Shown here piece after piece: positions 12,301-24,438 of a stretch of DNA of 64,000 bases. Origin of the DNA: Hippopus hippopus (lineage: Eukaryota > Mollusca > Bivalvia > Cardiida > Cardiidae). The notes under the pieces were generated by a model, which was not told the origin of the DNA, searched no databases, and worked only from the letters and a program-made list of their open reading frames with translations. The DNA lies in NCBI GenBank assembly GCA_946811185.2, contig OX328099.1, positions 36,939,299 through 37,003,298 on the forward strand, written 5' to 3'. Each line of letters starts with the position of its first letter. Within the stretch, counting starts at the first letter, position 1. Both the position numbers and the translations under genes were made by a program.

Positions 12301-12490
12301 GGTAAAATGCGCATGACTCACAACCGAGATTGAAATATGACGTCATTTACCTTACACTTCCCGCGCTTGACTTAATATTGTAATGCGTTGCTATGTGGAG
12401 GGGGTACGCCACGGGGAATAAATGAAAAGAACTGTACTGGATCTTGATAAAGTTTCTCCCAGAAAGGGTTAAAAGCATGAAATAAATAGA
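9356..12490. other. Repeat-rich non-coding stretch
   Basis: Contains a family B MITE (9809-10057) and a family B fragment near 11945-12020. A diverged direct repeat of about 100 bp lies at 11240-11335 and 12385-12470 (shared aactgtactggat(t/c)ttgat). No supportable gene; the small frames at 10726 and 11413 lack motifs. Confidence 0.5.
9809..10057. mobile_element. Family B MITE
   Basis: Starts tgagccatgctctgtgaaaa and ends in gtccgagcatggtttaa, with the internal bodies ttatgtgatgacttgcttg and cgacccagatcagcctacgg. Confidence 0.8.
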
Positions 12491-12642
12491 ATATTTGTAT
12501 TTTTCGGTGAAAGATCGAAATTTATTTCATCTCGTGAACACCATCGGTAATATTTTCACGAGTGGCGCCACGAGTGAAAATATTACCGATGATGTTCACG
12601 AGATGAAATAAATTTCGATCTTTCACCGAAAAATACAAATAT
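12491..12642. repeat. 152-bp loopless near-perfect palindrome
   Basis: Reading in from 12491 (atatttgtatttttcggtg) and back from 12642 gives complementary arms of about 75 bases meeting at GGCGCC. Only a few mismatches occur, near the centre (CGAG on both sides instead of a complementary pair). A palindromic MITE or cruciform-forming element lying 0.5 kb 3' of the opine dehydrogenase gene. Confidence 0.88.
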
Positions 12643-12972
12643 CCTCTATCTAACTGTTGCTACCATTTCTTTAGGAAAGGAACCATAGTAAACGACTGTC
12701 TGTACACAGAACGCCCTAATGGAAGATGAATATCTTGAACACTGTCAACAATAGTCGTCATCTTCCAAACATCTCACACAGACCAACTAAGGTAAAGAGA
12801 TTTGTTGCCAGCCCACAGGATAAGGCAGGCGGTCAAAATCAGATTACAAGCATTTTCAAATATGTAGCTAAACAATTCTATATACACGTATATTCAAAGA
12901 CAGATCTTTTGGTTGGCAGTGACCTTCTGTATCAGCTAATTAACAGGCTGGTCTTGGAATAAAGAAGTAGTG

Positions 12973-12978
12973 TTTATT
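12973..12978 (-). terminator. Putative polyadenylation signal of the opine dehydrogenase gene
   Basis: AATAAA on the minus strand, about 185 bases past the stop codon at 13164. Position and strand fit; use is not shown. Confidence 0.45.
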
Positions 12979-13163
12979 CGGAAAGCTTGCTGGGTATACA
13001 CCTTCTTGCTCTCAAAATACCGTCGCTTAAAAAAAGATGTCGAAAAAGAAACTTTACATTCACTTGACAAATTTCGGATTTTTATAACCACCGCTTGAAA
13101 CATGCCTTTCTCACCATCCATTTACACTTTACTCTGATGTAGAAACGCTTGTATTTGCAAGTC

Positions 13164-14366
13164 TTATTTGAAAAGATCTGCCAATGTTTTAAATCCGTAT
13201 GCCTGAGGCGCTCTCGATTCCTTGATATCAGCCCCTTTCAGTTCGGTACCAACTATATATTCCTTACCAAGCTTGGACTGGGCCCACTGAATGATCGTGT
13301 TCATTGTTGGTGTCTTAACACCAGCACATTCAGCAATACCCTTCATGACAACTAGTCCAAATGGAATGTCTTCCGAAGTGTATCTGTAGTTAAAATCGGG
13401 AACCAGTCCACCTTCAGTTTTCTTCATTGGATATATGAGACCGTTGTAAGCCTTGTTAGTCGCCATACATGTTTTCAAACTGGTGCCATCCGTGATCTGA
13501 TCACGGTAGTAGATCTTGTACCAATCAAAGATGTGGATGACATCCGACATGTCCAGATCTGGGCGTTGACGGTGAATCTCCTTTGCAGTATCAAGAATTT
13601 CATCGCTGACTTTGGACAGAAGAGCCGCTTCCTTATCATTGATTCCTTGATAGAAGAGTGGTGCCTCTTGCAACGGCTTTCCGTCCCACTCACTCCATCG
13701 GCCATACATAAGGGGTGGATGAATAATGGATTTTGCCATTAGGTTCACAGCGATGTAGTTTTGTGTTTGCTTCAGGACTGGTTTACTCCCAAGAACTTTT
13801 TGAGCCAGGTCGAGCGGCGGCAACTTATAATTACCTTTGCCCGCGATAAGCGATGCTCCTAATGTTTCCTTATATCCCAGAATCTGAACCTTCTTTGCGA
13901 AGTCAAGAATTCTACATGCCCATGGTAAAGATTCTAAGCTGATGATTGCACACTGTGAAGCGTGGTCTTTCAAACTACTAAGCGCTTGGAACTCGAACCC
14001 GGCTTGTCCTGGCATTCCGACAATCACAGTGTTTGGTTTGATATATGGAGCAATAGTATCGAAGTATTGCTGATGGGCAAACGCAGGAACAACGAAGAAT
14101 ATACCATCGACTCCTTCCATTGCTACAGCAGGGTCTTTCGTGATCACCTTCGGCTTGCCTCGTTGTTCTCCGCTGGAGCCATCGTTGTTACATATGTCAA
14201 CCAGGATACTGTCATCGCCCAGCTTATTGGCCCAGCGTTCTGCTTCATCAGCGAACAATGTCATCACATTCACTTCGATTCCTTCCATGGCCGCAGCTGT
14301 TGCTGCCAGAGTGTGGGCTCCATTGCCACCTCCACAGACCAGGATATGTAGATCAGTTTTCGTCAT
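13164..14366 (-). CDS. Opine dehydrogenase (octopine dehydrogenase family)
   Basis: Cytosolic NADH-dependent enzyme that reductively condenses pyruvate with an amino acid (arginine for octopine, alanine, glycine or taurine in relatives) to reoxidise NADH in muscle under hypoxia. The 400-residue length is that of complete molluscan octopine dehydrogenases. Seen directly: an N-terminal dinucleotide loop CGGGNGAHT (11-19), VVPAFAHQQYF (92-102), MPGQAGFE (118-125), and a C-terminal domain with His216 in SIIHPP, DWYKIYYRD (281-289), and Arg328/Asp333 in NYRYTSED. These correspond to the catalytic His and substrate-binding Arg/Asp described for scallop octopine dehydrogenase, offset by four. The amino-acid substrate cannot be told from sequence alone. 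The frame is uninterrupted, and a splice acceptor lies six bases before the ATG, so the coding part is a single exon. Confidence 0.93.
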   Translation of the reverse strand: MTKTDLHILVCGGGNGAHTLAATAAAMEGIEVNVMTLFADEAERWANKLGDDSILVDICNNDGSSGEQRGKPKVITKDPAVAMEGVDGIFFVVPAFAHQQYFDTIAPYIKPNTVIVGMPGQAGFEFQALSSLKDHASQCAIISLESLPWACRILDFAKKVQILGYKETLGASLIAGKGNYKLPPLDLAQKVLGSKPVLKQTQNYIAVNLMAKSIIHPPLMYGRWSEWDGKPLQEAPLFYQGINDKEAALLSKVSDEILDTAKEIHRQRPDLDMSDVIHIFDWYKIYYRDQITDGTSLKTCMATNKAYNGLIYPMKKTEGGLVPDFNYRYTSEDIPFGLVVMKGIAECAGVKTPTMNTIIQWAQSKLGKEYIVGTELKGADIKESRAPQAYGFKTLADLFK

Positions 14367-14371
14367 GACCG

Positions 14372-14388
14372 TCTGTAAATATAAAGAG
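14372..14388 (-). promoter_or_regulatory. Splice acceptor in the 5' leader of opine dehydrogenase
   Basis: On the minus strand the sequence tctctttatatttacag ends in AG at 14374-14373, followed by ACGGTC and the ATG. A T-rich tract plus CAG predicts a leader intron, with the first exon and promoter further right. No donor could be assigned. Confidence 0.55.
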
Positions 14389-14429
14389 ATACCTTTATAT
14401 CAGCATAACTTTCGCCCTTGAAAATCTTA

Positions 14430-16390
14430 ATCCATGAAGCGCTGAAACTAACTTAAACTGTTTTTCTTGACAATGTAGATCAAGATCAGACTGCACGGAA
14501 AGTGCAGTCTGCATCTTCCGCTACTTCGTTACATATTCTGACCAAATCAACCTTGAAATACATGTAACAATATTTCTGACGTTTTTCCGAATTGAAAACG
14601 TTCATTCCATCAATTCAGTGCTGTAAGGGTCCAACAAGTTATCTTAGCTCTGTATGTGCCATAGGCGAAACAGGGGCTTTTGTGGACAGCAAAGATCAAG
14701 GTCAGACTGCACAGAAGGTGGGTATGGGTAGTTCTAAATCAATATTTGCGGGATATTCGTCATCTCAATACGAGTTGAAGTATACCATTAGGTTCGCACG
14801 GATTACAGTTCATTCGGCCAAAATGCAATTAATTTCAGTGTTGCATACACAATTGTTCCAATATGAAGTGACGGCTTCAAATATGTATTGTTTTACTCGT
14901 ATTACCAAAGGTTTTTCCTCCACTAACTTTTATCGTGCATTAAAGTAACAATTGCTGCCAAAAGTAAATAAAGCGGGTGTTAAAATGCATTTCATTTTAA
15001 ATCATAGTATAAAAAAGTATAGAAATTATTGTAAAGATGACAATTGTACCGTCGGTCCCAGTTTTAGTAACGGGCAGAGAAATTAATTTCAAAACTAGGT
15101 TAAAACCTGCCAGTCACTCTTTCTTTTGTTTACTATTTTCCTTCTTTTAAAATTTCTTCCTTCCTTCCTTCATTCTTCCTTCATTCCTTCTTCCTTCCTT
15201 CCCACCGCCTCCCTCTCCCGCGACCATTCGCCTTTTTCACAAGGAATGAACACTATCAGATATGGTATTGTGAGTATCAGGAATCAGGAGTAGGTCAGAA
15301 AACCGGATAACCATTATTCATTGTCAGTGATCGTAAAAACTATGTCAAATGGAGACGTCTATACCGGTACTTAAAGATCAATAGAGAGAGTCTGTTGAGG
15401 TGGCATTAGCCGTTTCTTTTCTGTAGCAGCTTTACTAACCTCTTAAAAACATTGTAACACCTGGAGAAGTTGCTCAAAATTAGTAATTTTGCTTCAGTTA
15501 GTTTGGCGCCAAATACTATAAATTTTACCGACGCCTGAAAATACAATCTACTGACTCTCAGAAAGAATTTTATCTAAAAAGCTTGACTAAGTAAGCGGAC
15601 GGTATAGATTCAAGATCAGAATGCACGTTCTGTGCATTCTGATCTCGGTCTATGCCGTCTGCAAAAGCCCCTATTCTCGCCTATGGCAATGAAAGGATTA
15701 ATAGTCACAATTTCTTGGCAGACTTTTACGTCCAAGCGGACATGATGATCAATAATCAGGGTTTTCTCAGGACTTTGTCAAATTGGGGTCATTTAAACCC
15801 CTTGAATTTAACAAGGCAATATGTAAATTTTCAAGCCTTTCAAATGGATAAAATAAACTGTTGGGTTATGAAAGAAAATCTTAAATTATGATTGTATATC
15901 GCTGACAGATTGCGTCGCCCTGGATATGTCTTCAATTACAATGCCTGGTCGAGTTAAACCCTATGCAAAACGATCACAAGCTTTCACAATACCGCAGGAA
16001 AACACCACGAAAACGTTGCAGTGAAACAGGAAACCAATTGTTCCTTTTCCGACAATACTTCCTACGCTAGAAAAATATATCCAATCATTTGTGCCATGTG
16101 TAGTTCATCGTCTGCAAGTGCTTTCAATTTGGAAGAGTCTAAAAAGTGTCGTCTAGTAAAGAACTAGGATAAGTATCGTTACTATTAACCCTTATCCTGC
16201 TAAATAAATGAAATAAAAATTTTAAGCCGATATTAAAAGCCAAAATTTTGCTTTTTCAAAAATTTTTTTCGGGGAAATATGTCCTTATCAGACAGTGTAG
16301 ATCAAAGATCAGACTGCACGTTCTGTGCAGTCTGATCTTGATCTACACTGTCTGCAAAAGGTCAGTGAGTCGCGCTAAGGGTTAAGTATA
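14430..16390. other. Non-coding stretch with family A palindromes
   Basis: Family A palindromes at about 14474-14520, 15598-15665 and 16291-16385, and a half copy at 14690. A TTCC-rich simple repeat lies at 15165-15215. No gene seen. Confidence 0.6.
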
Positions 16391-16794
16391 TGTTACAACC
16401 AGTGCTAAATATTCGAGCAAACATGGCCCGTATCTTTTACCACATGACCTACATGTGTACGAGGCTAGAAAGCCACTCCATCCATCTTCTTCAAATCTTA
16501 ACCAGGCGACAAAATTTTGTACGGGTCAAAATTTGAAGAACGTGGAGACAACTAATCTATCAAATGATACGGGTTATGTTGGGGAGAGCTGAAAACGTTG
16601 GTTTTCAGCATTTTCTACATCTCCGACAGTATATTCAAACGTCTTCTCTCCTATGGTCGTTAACACAATGGATCGTTTGGGGAAAGGTTAACCTATATCA
16701 TGTCGAATATATAGAATTGTCGATTTCCACGGAATTAAGATACTGACAGTTTATTTTCATTAGATGGGAAGGAGATTTATAACAAAAGGGCAGA

Positions 16795-17826
16795 TTTTCA
16801 AAGTTTTCTCTATGAAAGCTCTGTGAAAGTTGTGACCCCCAGCTTAGGCCTTTTTTGACCCCAGAGCTATAATTACTTGAATCCTGGTAGAGGTCCAACG
16901 CTGGGTGCCTATATAAGCCTCTATATAAGCTTGTAAAACCTGTGACTGTAGGGTGGGGCAGAGCCAATTTTGACCCAAGGGCTATAATTTGAACAATCTT
17001 GGAAGAGGTTCTCTAGATAAATGTACGTGCCAAATCTGGTAGCCCTAGGCAATGTGGTTTGTAACAAGAAAATGTTTAGGAATAAGAAGATTTTTAAAGT
17101 TTTCACTACATAAACCCATGTATAACTTGTGACTGCCCGAGCAGGACCTAATTTGACCCAAGAGCTATAATCTGAACAATCCTGGTAGAGGCCCACGAGA
17201 TAAAGCCACGTGTAAAATCTTGCAGCGTTCGGCCTTACGGTTAGGAACAAGAAGATTTTTAAAGTTTTCACTATATAAGCCAGTGTAAAAGTTATAACCC
17301 CCCCCCCCCCCCGGACAGGGCCTATTTTGAACCCAGGGCTACAATTTGAAGAATCTTAGTAGAAGTCCATTAGATAAAGCTGTAGGGGCAATTTCCTCCT
17401 TTTACCAGTATTTTATCTACCAAATTTGGTAGCCATATGCGTTATCGTTTGGAACAAGAAGACTTAATATTTTCACTTTATAAACACATGTAAAACTTCT
17501 GACCCCCGAGGCGGGGCCAATTTTGACCCCGGGACTATAAATTCAAGGAATTTGGTAGAGGTCTTTCAGATGAAACTTTGTGCCAAATTTGGTAGCTTCA
17601 TGCCTTATGGTTTCAGACCAAAAGATTTTTATAGATTTTCAATATTTTTCAGTTTTGTTGCCATGGCAACCAGAGTTTTTATTGAAATCAAATTCTTTGA
17701 AGGAATTCTAAAGAGAATCAGATGTTTGAAGTTAACGCGCACACGGACGGACGGACGCACAGACGGACGCACGACGGGCACCAAGTCATGGCATAAGCCC
17801 GCTGGCCTTCGGCTAGTGGAGCTAAA
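16795..17826. mobile_element. Family F repeat element with internal tandem units
   Basis: Units of about 150-210 bp recur, each with gacccnagggctataat, then gaacaatcttggtagaggtc, then aagaagatttttaaagtttt. The 3' part holds gttgccatggcaaccagagt, a short run of acggacgg repeats, and ends ctggccttcggctagtggag. The same architecture is at 18729-20047. There is a C14 run at 17299-17312. Left edge approximate. Confidence 0.65.
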
Positions 17827-18728
17827 AACTATTGTTAGATGGGCGGAGAATACACGAATGTGCAGCATTGTTTTGGTCCAAAGTACACCGTCTACAAAAT
17901 ACATTCTTAGTGGCTTAAGACATGATTAGGCCTAAGTCTCGGTTAGCCATAGCGCCTTCAGCTATTTCCAGAGTACCACAGCAAAAAGTCTGCGTTAAAT
18001 TTTAAAGCGCCTTTCACAACTGTAGTTGCCCTTGCGGTCATAGTAGATCAAAATTAGACTGCAGTCTGATCTTTGATCTACAATGTCCTCTTTAAAAAAA
18101 AAAAAAAAAAACACTTCGGACCACAGCAGCCGTTATATATAAGTCGTTAGGAGTTTTAGTCTAAATTGAACTTGAATATTTGCTGGGTTTATTAGGCGCT
18201 GAACGAGTCAAAGGCATCCGGCATGTTTACATGCTTATGAAACGGCTACTTCATTTTCACTGTCAAATGTTTGTCTTTCGTGTAATGTGTGATAGTTTCT
18301 AGTGGGTCTAGTACAGCATGCGAGGAAGTTGAGTCATCCTCTTAGATAACTACATTTGCAATAAGGATCGACTAGGTCAGCTTGCGCAGTCCGCACAGGC
18401 TGACCTGAATCGGAACTGTTTGCTTTCGGTAAATTTTCTGTGCAGCAAAGGCCCATTGTAACTCACGAATTAGTCGGTTTTTGTTATAGAAAAGGCATAG
18501 GCGACGACTTGGTCGGTAAAATACATTACAAATATGTATCAAACTCCCTTTTTCCACAGCGACGCCGATTTGTTTTAAGAACATGCCTAAATACAAGAGG
18601 AAATTTGTAATTTTGTGCTCAGTCACAAGCAGATTTTTTCACATATACCTAAAGAAATCAAAGCGTTGAGAACGCTGATGTGGCATTTGTCAAGGAAGCC
18701 ACTGTGTAGATTTAATAATTTGAAAACA
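17827..18728. other. Non-coding stretch
   Basis: Holds a family A palindrome (about 18041-18088), an A18 run, and a truncated family B copy (about 18361-18565). No gene. Confidence 0.5.
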
Positions 18729-20047
18729 GGAGGGCCATGATGGCCCTGGATCGCTCACCTGAGTCAATAGGCGAAATTCACTCCACATGCGTAATTCAAT
18801 TTCTGACCAATTGTCTGGTCGATTGAGCTTAAAATGTGGCCTCTGGAGCGTCCACAAGGAATTTCCTGAAGTTGACCTAGTGACCTAGTTTATCACCCGA
18901 TGTGACCCAATTTAGAACTCGTCAAAACATTTATCAAGACAAACATTCTGAATAGTTTTCAAGTTAATTCAGCAATAAATGTGGCCTCTAGAGTGCCCAC
19001 AAGGTATTTCTTAAATTTACCAAGTGACCTAGTTCATGACCCCAGGTGACCCAATTCCAAACTCACCTAATATTTCATCAAGACAAACATTCTGACCAAT
19101 TTTCAAGTCAATTGAGCAAAAAATATGGCCTCTAGAGTGCCCACAAAGTATTAGTTTAATTTAACCTTGAGACCTAGTTTATGACCCCAGGTGACCCAAT
19201 TTTGAACTGACTGAACACGTTGTGCTCAGGTGGGCTAACAAACTTAGAACAGGTTCACTACATACCAAATAACAAAGCTCTATGCTTTCCAGTTTTAGAA
19301 AAGAAGAATTTTAAAGTTTTCCTTCTTTGTTCCTTTGTTCGAACTTGTGACCCCCGGGGCAGGGCCAGTTTTTAACCCAGCGGCATCATTGAACAAACTT
19401 GGTAGAGGTCCACTAGGAATTGCTACATACCAAATATCAAAGCTACACACCTTCCAGTTTTAGGGAAGAAGAAGTTTTCCTCCTTTGTTCCTATGTTCGA
19501 AATTGTGACCCCCTGGGGCGGGGCCAGTTTTGACCCAAGGGGCATCATATGAACAAAATTGGTAGAGGTCCACTAGGAGATGCTAGATGCCAAATACCAC
19601 AGCTCCATGCCTTCCAGTTTCAGAGAAGAAGAAATTTAAAGTTTTCTTTCTTAGTTCCTATGTTCGAACTTCTGACCCCGAGGCGGGGCCAGTTTTAACC
19701 CCAGGGGCATCATATGAACAAACTTGGTAGAGGTCCACTAGGAGATGCTACATACCAAATATCAAAGCTCTACGCCTTCTAATGTCAGAGAAGAAGATTT
19801 TCAAAGATTTTGCTATTTTTTTCCTTTCTGTTGCCATAGCAACCAGAGTTAAGGGTGGAATTCAATCTCTTGAACAACTTTGGTAGACCTTCACCCAAGG
19901 AACATCCCTGCCAAATTTCACCAAGATTGGCCCAGAGATTTAGGAGGAGAAGATGTTTAAAGGAATTGTGGACAGACGGACAGATGGACGCGGGACAATG
20001 ACCGATCACAATACCTCACCTTAGCACTTCGTGCTCAGGTGAGCTAA
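18729..20047. mobile_element. Family F repeat element, long copy
   Basis: Starts gagggccatgatggccctgg, atcgctcacctgag and ends cgtgctcaggtgagctaaa. The interior has two kinds of tandem unit: an early one with gtggcctctagagtgcccac and gtgacc(t/c)agtt, and a later one of about 150 bp with ggcatcatatgaacaaactt and ggtagaggtccactaggaga. It closes with gttgccatagcaaccagagt and a gacagacggacagatggacg run. An inverted relative of the end is at 48821-49464. Confidence 0.75.
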
Positions 20048-21197
20048 AAAAAAAAAAAAGAGAAATATTATTTAAATATTAACTTGAAAATCAACCTCCT
20101 AAGCAAATTAATACGTCTCTTTGGTTAAAGGGAGATTATTGGTGCCTAAGTTTGCGTTATTTGTGTATTGGTGGTCTCCCTTTGATCTTTCAAGAGGAGT
20201 CAGGAGTAACATCCCTTGACGGAAGGATGCACGATGGGTAGAGAGAGAAGCCATGTAAATATATTGAATTCAATTAAGTTTATACCTGAATACTATGATT
20301 TTGAGATATCTTTGGCCGTCAGGACCTAATTCCCAACATTACAATAAAGTTTTCTTCCTGTAAATATTCATGCACAATCAAATGAGTAGCGTGCAATCAT
20401 GGGACGAACAAGCCCAGGGACGAACTGGTTTTGGAACGAACAACCCCGGAAGCAAAGCGGTCTGAAGACAAATTTTGTGCATATCATTGCGCCAATAGAA
20501 GGCTATGAAGAGGTGAAGCTATTTTTACTCAAAAAGAAGTATTTCCACGATCGATAGCCTTTTGCAGTTTATTTCAATACGCCATTTCCAATTATATATC
20601 TGAGTGCTATTGAAAAACTCATTTGTCTTGAAAAACTGAGTTTAATTGGGTTTACTTCCTTCGGTTTTGGACAAAATACCATACATGGTCTTCAAAATTC
20701 AATATTGAACATTTATTATTGATCTCGTAGTGGCATTGTCTTCGACAAATGCCACAAAAAAAGCCATTCATGGCATTAAGCACGCGCTCTCGCATAAATC
20801 TTTAAAAACAATTGCGGTTTCCATGGAAACCGTTTTGATTTCACAGAATACTGGTGTTTCGTTACGAAAGTAAGATCAAATTTAGACATAATTTTTTCAG
20901 TCTTTTTTCCTGGATTCATTTTTTCTTTTAACGAAATGTGCAATCATGGTAGGAAAATGGTGCTTAAAACACACTAGCAATTTACTTCGACACCTTAACT
21001 CAAAACGATCCAGAATTGGAAAAAAAGGTGTTTGAAAACAGCGTGCGACAAGGAGAAAGGAAGAACACGACGATACACGTTTATTTTTATTAGTCTACTT
21101 CATAATTAGTATGTTGGTCCAGAATATCTCAGAGCTACTTTGACAAATCGCAAAGCCGCCACCTGATTAAAGATCGGTTTGGTTTTGCCGAAAGTAT
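20048..21197. other. Non-coding stretch, no gene seen
   Basis: AT-rich sequence without coding signal, with poly-A at 20047-20060 and a short palindrome-like tggcattgtcttcgacaaatgcca stretch near 20735. Confidence 0.4.
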
Positions 21198-21201
21198 TTA
21201 A

Positions 21202-21387
21202 GGATAGGGCACCCTCATCGCCAAAATCGTACGGATTCGGCTAAGACCCGGCTAATCCGTAATCGATGCGGGGAACCAGCGTGTATCGGCCGATCGAATA
21301 CGGATTACCCGAGTCTTAGCCGAATCCGTACGTTTTTTTTTGAGATGAAAGGCGATGTAACTAGAGTCCCATTAGGGTGCCCTATCC
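21202..21387. mobile_element. TTAA-flanked 186-bp MITE
   Basis: Inverted ends GGATAGGGCACCCT and AGGGTGCCCTATCC are flanked by TTAA on both sides (21198-21201, 21388-21391). An internal inverted block has cgtacggattcggctaagac on one arm. A TTAA target site is typical of piggyBac-type transposition; no protein is encoded. Confidence 0.8.
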
Positions 21388-21672
21388 TTAACGAAAAAGG
21401 TCAGGAAAATCCGGTTCCGGTTTACAACCAGAACGTGTCCCATTCATTCACTCGTAAAAGGCAAAACACGCCTTTTTAAAAGAAGACACCATGATTGGTA
21501 AATTCCATATAAAGAGTAAAAAATTGACTAGTGGATCTTATAATCAAGTGTCTACAATTGTCTACAATTTATAGTCCTTGAGTCCTTTTGCAAATAACCC
21601 AAAACATTAAAGGAAGAGGGCATTTAAAAACATTCTTTGTGCACAATGTTTTCTACCCTGTCAAAAAACAAA

Positions 21673-21915
21673 TGAGCCATGCTTTGGCAAAAGATGGCTT
21701 AATGCATCTACGTGATGCATTATACCAAGCAAGTCATCACATGCTTATGAATCAATAAATTCATGTAGTCTAGCAACCGACTGAATATGGAGATATAATG
21801 GTCCTTCCACAAGCAGAAAATTGACTAATTGCAAAAAGTTTCGGACTGCGCAGGCTGACATTGGTCGATACTTTTTGCAGGTGCACTAAGCCCCATTTTC
21901 ACAGAGCATGGCTCA
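21673..21915. mobile_element. Family B MITE
   Basis: Ends tgagccatgctttggc and cacagagcatggctca, with the standard internal strings. Confidence 0.8.
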
Positions 21916-23262
21916 AATTTAATAACTAGAGCCAGTTTTAATTTGTCGTTGGTAAAATTAATTCTGGCCTAACCCTTTCCTCGTTTGGTAAACAGTTAAA
22001 CTTCCAAGAGAGTAACTAGGACAAGTATAGAGGTTTATGGAAGTTCCGATATGCTAACTGCTATCATTTTATTGGTTATCAAAACCTATAGTACTGGCAC
22101 TCATCTGATCTATCTCATTGGGAAAAGATATATGAGTAGACATGAGAACAATAAAAATTTTGGTAAAGAATGGAAATATCATAGCCTAATAAAACCTCAG
22201 TGTACAATTAGGACTTTGTTGTGCTCTAGTAGTTATATGTTATGGAGAATTATTTTGAGAACTGGAGCAATGCTTGTTGCAAACACTTTCTTTTTTTTTA
22301 CCCAGTAACGATTTGTAAACTTGCTAAATAGTTAATTTCTCTTTCGTTCACGCGTTTACCCTTTCTGTACTAAGTAAACATTTTAATATGTCTTAAACTT
22401 GCATGTACCGTCATAGGTCAAAACTCCTGATAATCCTTCTATTCTTGGCCCTATAACAGACAGATTTGTGGAACGAAACTGATGTGAGACAAAAACGCAT
22501 AACTAAAACATCACGTACAAAAGACAGTAAATGTCAGTAAAAGTGATATAAGACACAATGGGACTTATATTATTCTGAGATTTTTTTTCTCTCCGCGGTA
22601 TGCGATGTTCTTGGATTTTCAGGGTGAATAGTTTGCCATGGAAACCGTAACAATTCATTACATTGAGATTGTAAGCTGACGAGTAGGTACAACTATAGTC
22701 ATTTACCTTGTTGGATAACTCAGCATTTAGGGTACAGACAATTCTTGCGCAAATCTAAGTGAAACGGGATCCCGGTAGAAGAAACATACCTTGTTTCTCT
22801 GCCGAAATACGATAATCAGTGGAAGAGACTATTGTCTATCGACTCAAAACCCAAACATCAATTTTATATCATGCAATATGGACCCAGATCAGACTGAACG
22901 AAGGAAGATCTTAAGCTTTTCTGTTTTCAAAAGACATCAGAGGTTGCGCATAACACGCTGGGCATCTTTAAAAGACTAAGAAGAGGTCCAAGGCTGTACT
23001 ATGGCCTTATCCGACATTATTTCTAGGGGTTTTATGATAGCGATAAGTCTCTGATTCGTGTGTTTTCTAGGGATCATCAGTATGCCTTGCGACAGGTTAA
23101 GAAAGCATACCATTTTCCATCATACAGACGTCCTTCGGAGGAACCGCAACTGGCGGCTTTGGAACACAACTCGACTACAACAGTAAATTACTCACAAGGC
23201 TATTTTTCAATTTATTTTTTTTCCATACCATTATGTCTAAAAACGTCGCGTTCAACAATAAA
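21916..23262. other. Non-coding stretch, no gene seen
   Basis: No recognised repeat or gene; small frames at 22051 and 23060 have no motif I can name. Confidence 0.35.
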
Positions 23263-23506
23263 TGAACCATGCTCTGTGAAAACTGGGTTTAATGGATCTG
23301 CAAAAAGTATCTACGAAGGTTAGCCTGCGCAGTCCGTACAGGCTGATCCGCTTTGAAATTGTTTGCTTTTGCTATTTTTTTTAACGTTTCCACTGACCAT
23401 TCTACCTCAGGATTCTGTCAGTTTTTGGACATTATTATGTGATGACTTGCCTGATATAGTGCATCAAAGAGTTGCATTAAACCCCCATTGTCAGAGCATG
23501 GCTCAA
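23263..23506. mobile_element. Family B MITE
   Basis: Ends tgaaccatgctctgtgaaaa and gtcagagcatggctca, with the internal tgcgcagtccgtacaggctg palindrome. Confidence 0.8.
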
Positions 23507-23799
23507 AATAGATCACAAAGGTGAACAATTCATATGCCATTGTCAACAGAGTTCAGACATTTGATCCAACCTTGTCAACCAACGCCGACAGAAAATGCAC
23601 GTTTCTTCGTCTTACAGCAATTTTTTTTCAAAAGCGTTGTTGGCATCGGAAAAATTGCTCGTAACGGGGAATTTCTTCTTTTGATACAATATTTACACAA
23701 TTATTCGATGTAAAATCTATTTTCATGTTGATATTCCTTATTTCAAAAAATAAGGCTTTACAATCGCCTCACTATATATTGCAATTTTAAACAGCATTT

Positions 23800-23960
23800 C
23801 AGTCCAAGTATTGTGGCAAAAGGAGAAAATACTGGTAACTAGCATTTTCTCCTTTTCCGATAATGCTTACTACCCTTTCCCAAACAAACTTCAACCTTTT
23901 GAGTCACATTTATTTGCAAATACTTTCAGTTTGGACAAGTCTAAGATTTTGTCTTCTGAC
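23800..23960. mobile_element. Family D palindromic element
   Basis: Palindrome ggagaaaatactggtaacta-gcattttctcctttt followed by the family tail actttcagtttggacaagtc and taa. Confidence 0.65.
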
Positions 23961-24167
23961 AAAGAGTTAAACCTGCCTATAATGATGGACACTCTCATGC
24001 CATCGCCGCTTACGCAGGATAAATCTCTACAAAATCTGAAGCTCAAATTTATACAACGATATTGAACAAGGCGAATCTTGCGTGATAAGACAAGATCTAG
24101 TTCTTTTTCTAGAAAAAAATAGTCTCGTTCTTGTTCGGATTACACCCTGTATGATACTTCTGGTACG

Positions 24168-24426
24168 GGCCGGCCGAGTAGCTCAGTGGTAAGCGTTTCT
24201 GATCTGTGATATGGTGGTTGCGGTTTCGATATCCGGTTGAGGCAAACTTTCCTTCTGATGTTCTTTTCGCCTCTCACCTCTAATGCAAGTAAGAAAAGCA
24301 GTCAGTAGCTTAGAAGGAAAGTTATGTCAGTACCGGTGTAAGAAAGCCAGGAAACAAGCGTTGGAGCACTGACCGCTGTAGTATGACCTAAGATGTTAGA
24401 ACCGCGTTAAACTGCAATAGATACAA
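24168..24426 (+). mobile_element. tRNA-derived SINE with perfect 12-bp target duplication
   Basis: Box A-like AGTAGCTCAGTGGTAAGCG near 24178, box B-like GGTTTCGATATCCGG near 24222, body with ctttccttctgatgttcttt, tail gttaaactgcaatagataca. Direct repeats ACTTCTGGTACG at 24156-24167 and 24427-24438 are identical, so this insertion is fairly young. Confidence 0.9.
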
Positions 24427-24438
24427 ACTTCTGGTACG

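Noticed and set aside
13533..14421. Plus-strand open frames over the opine dehydrogenase gene
   Set aside because: Antisense shadows of a clear minus-strand enzyme.
22051..22308. 85-residue frame with hydrophobic start
   Set aside because: No domain, no codon-usage or homology cue; likely chance.
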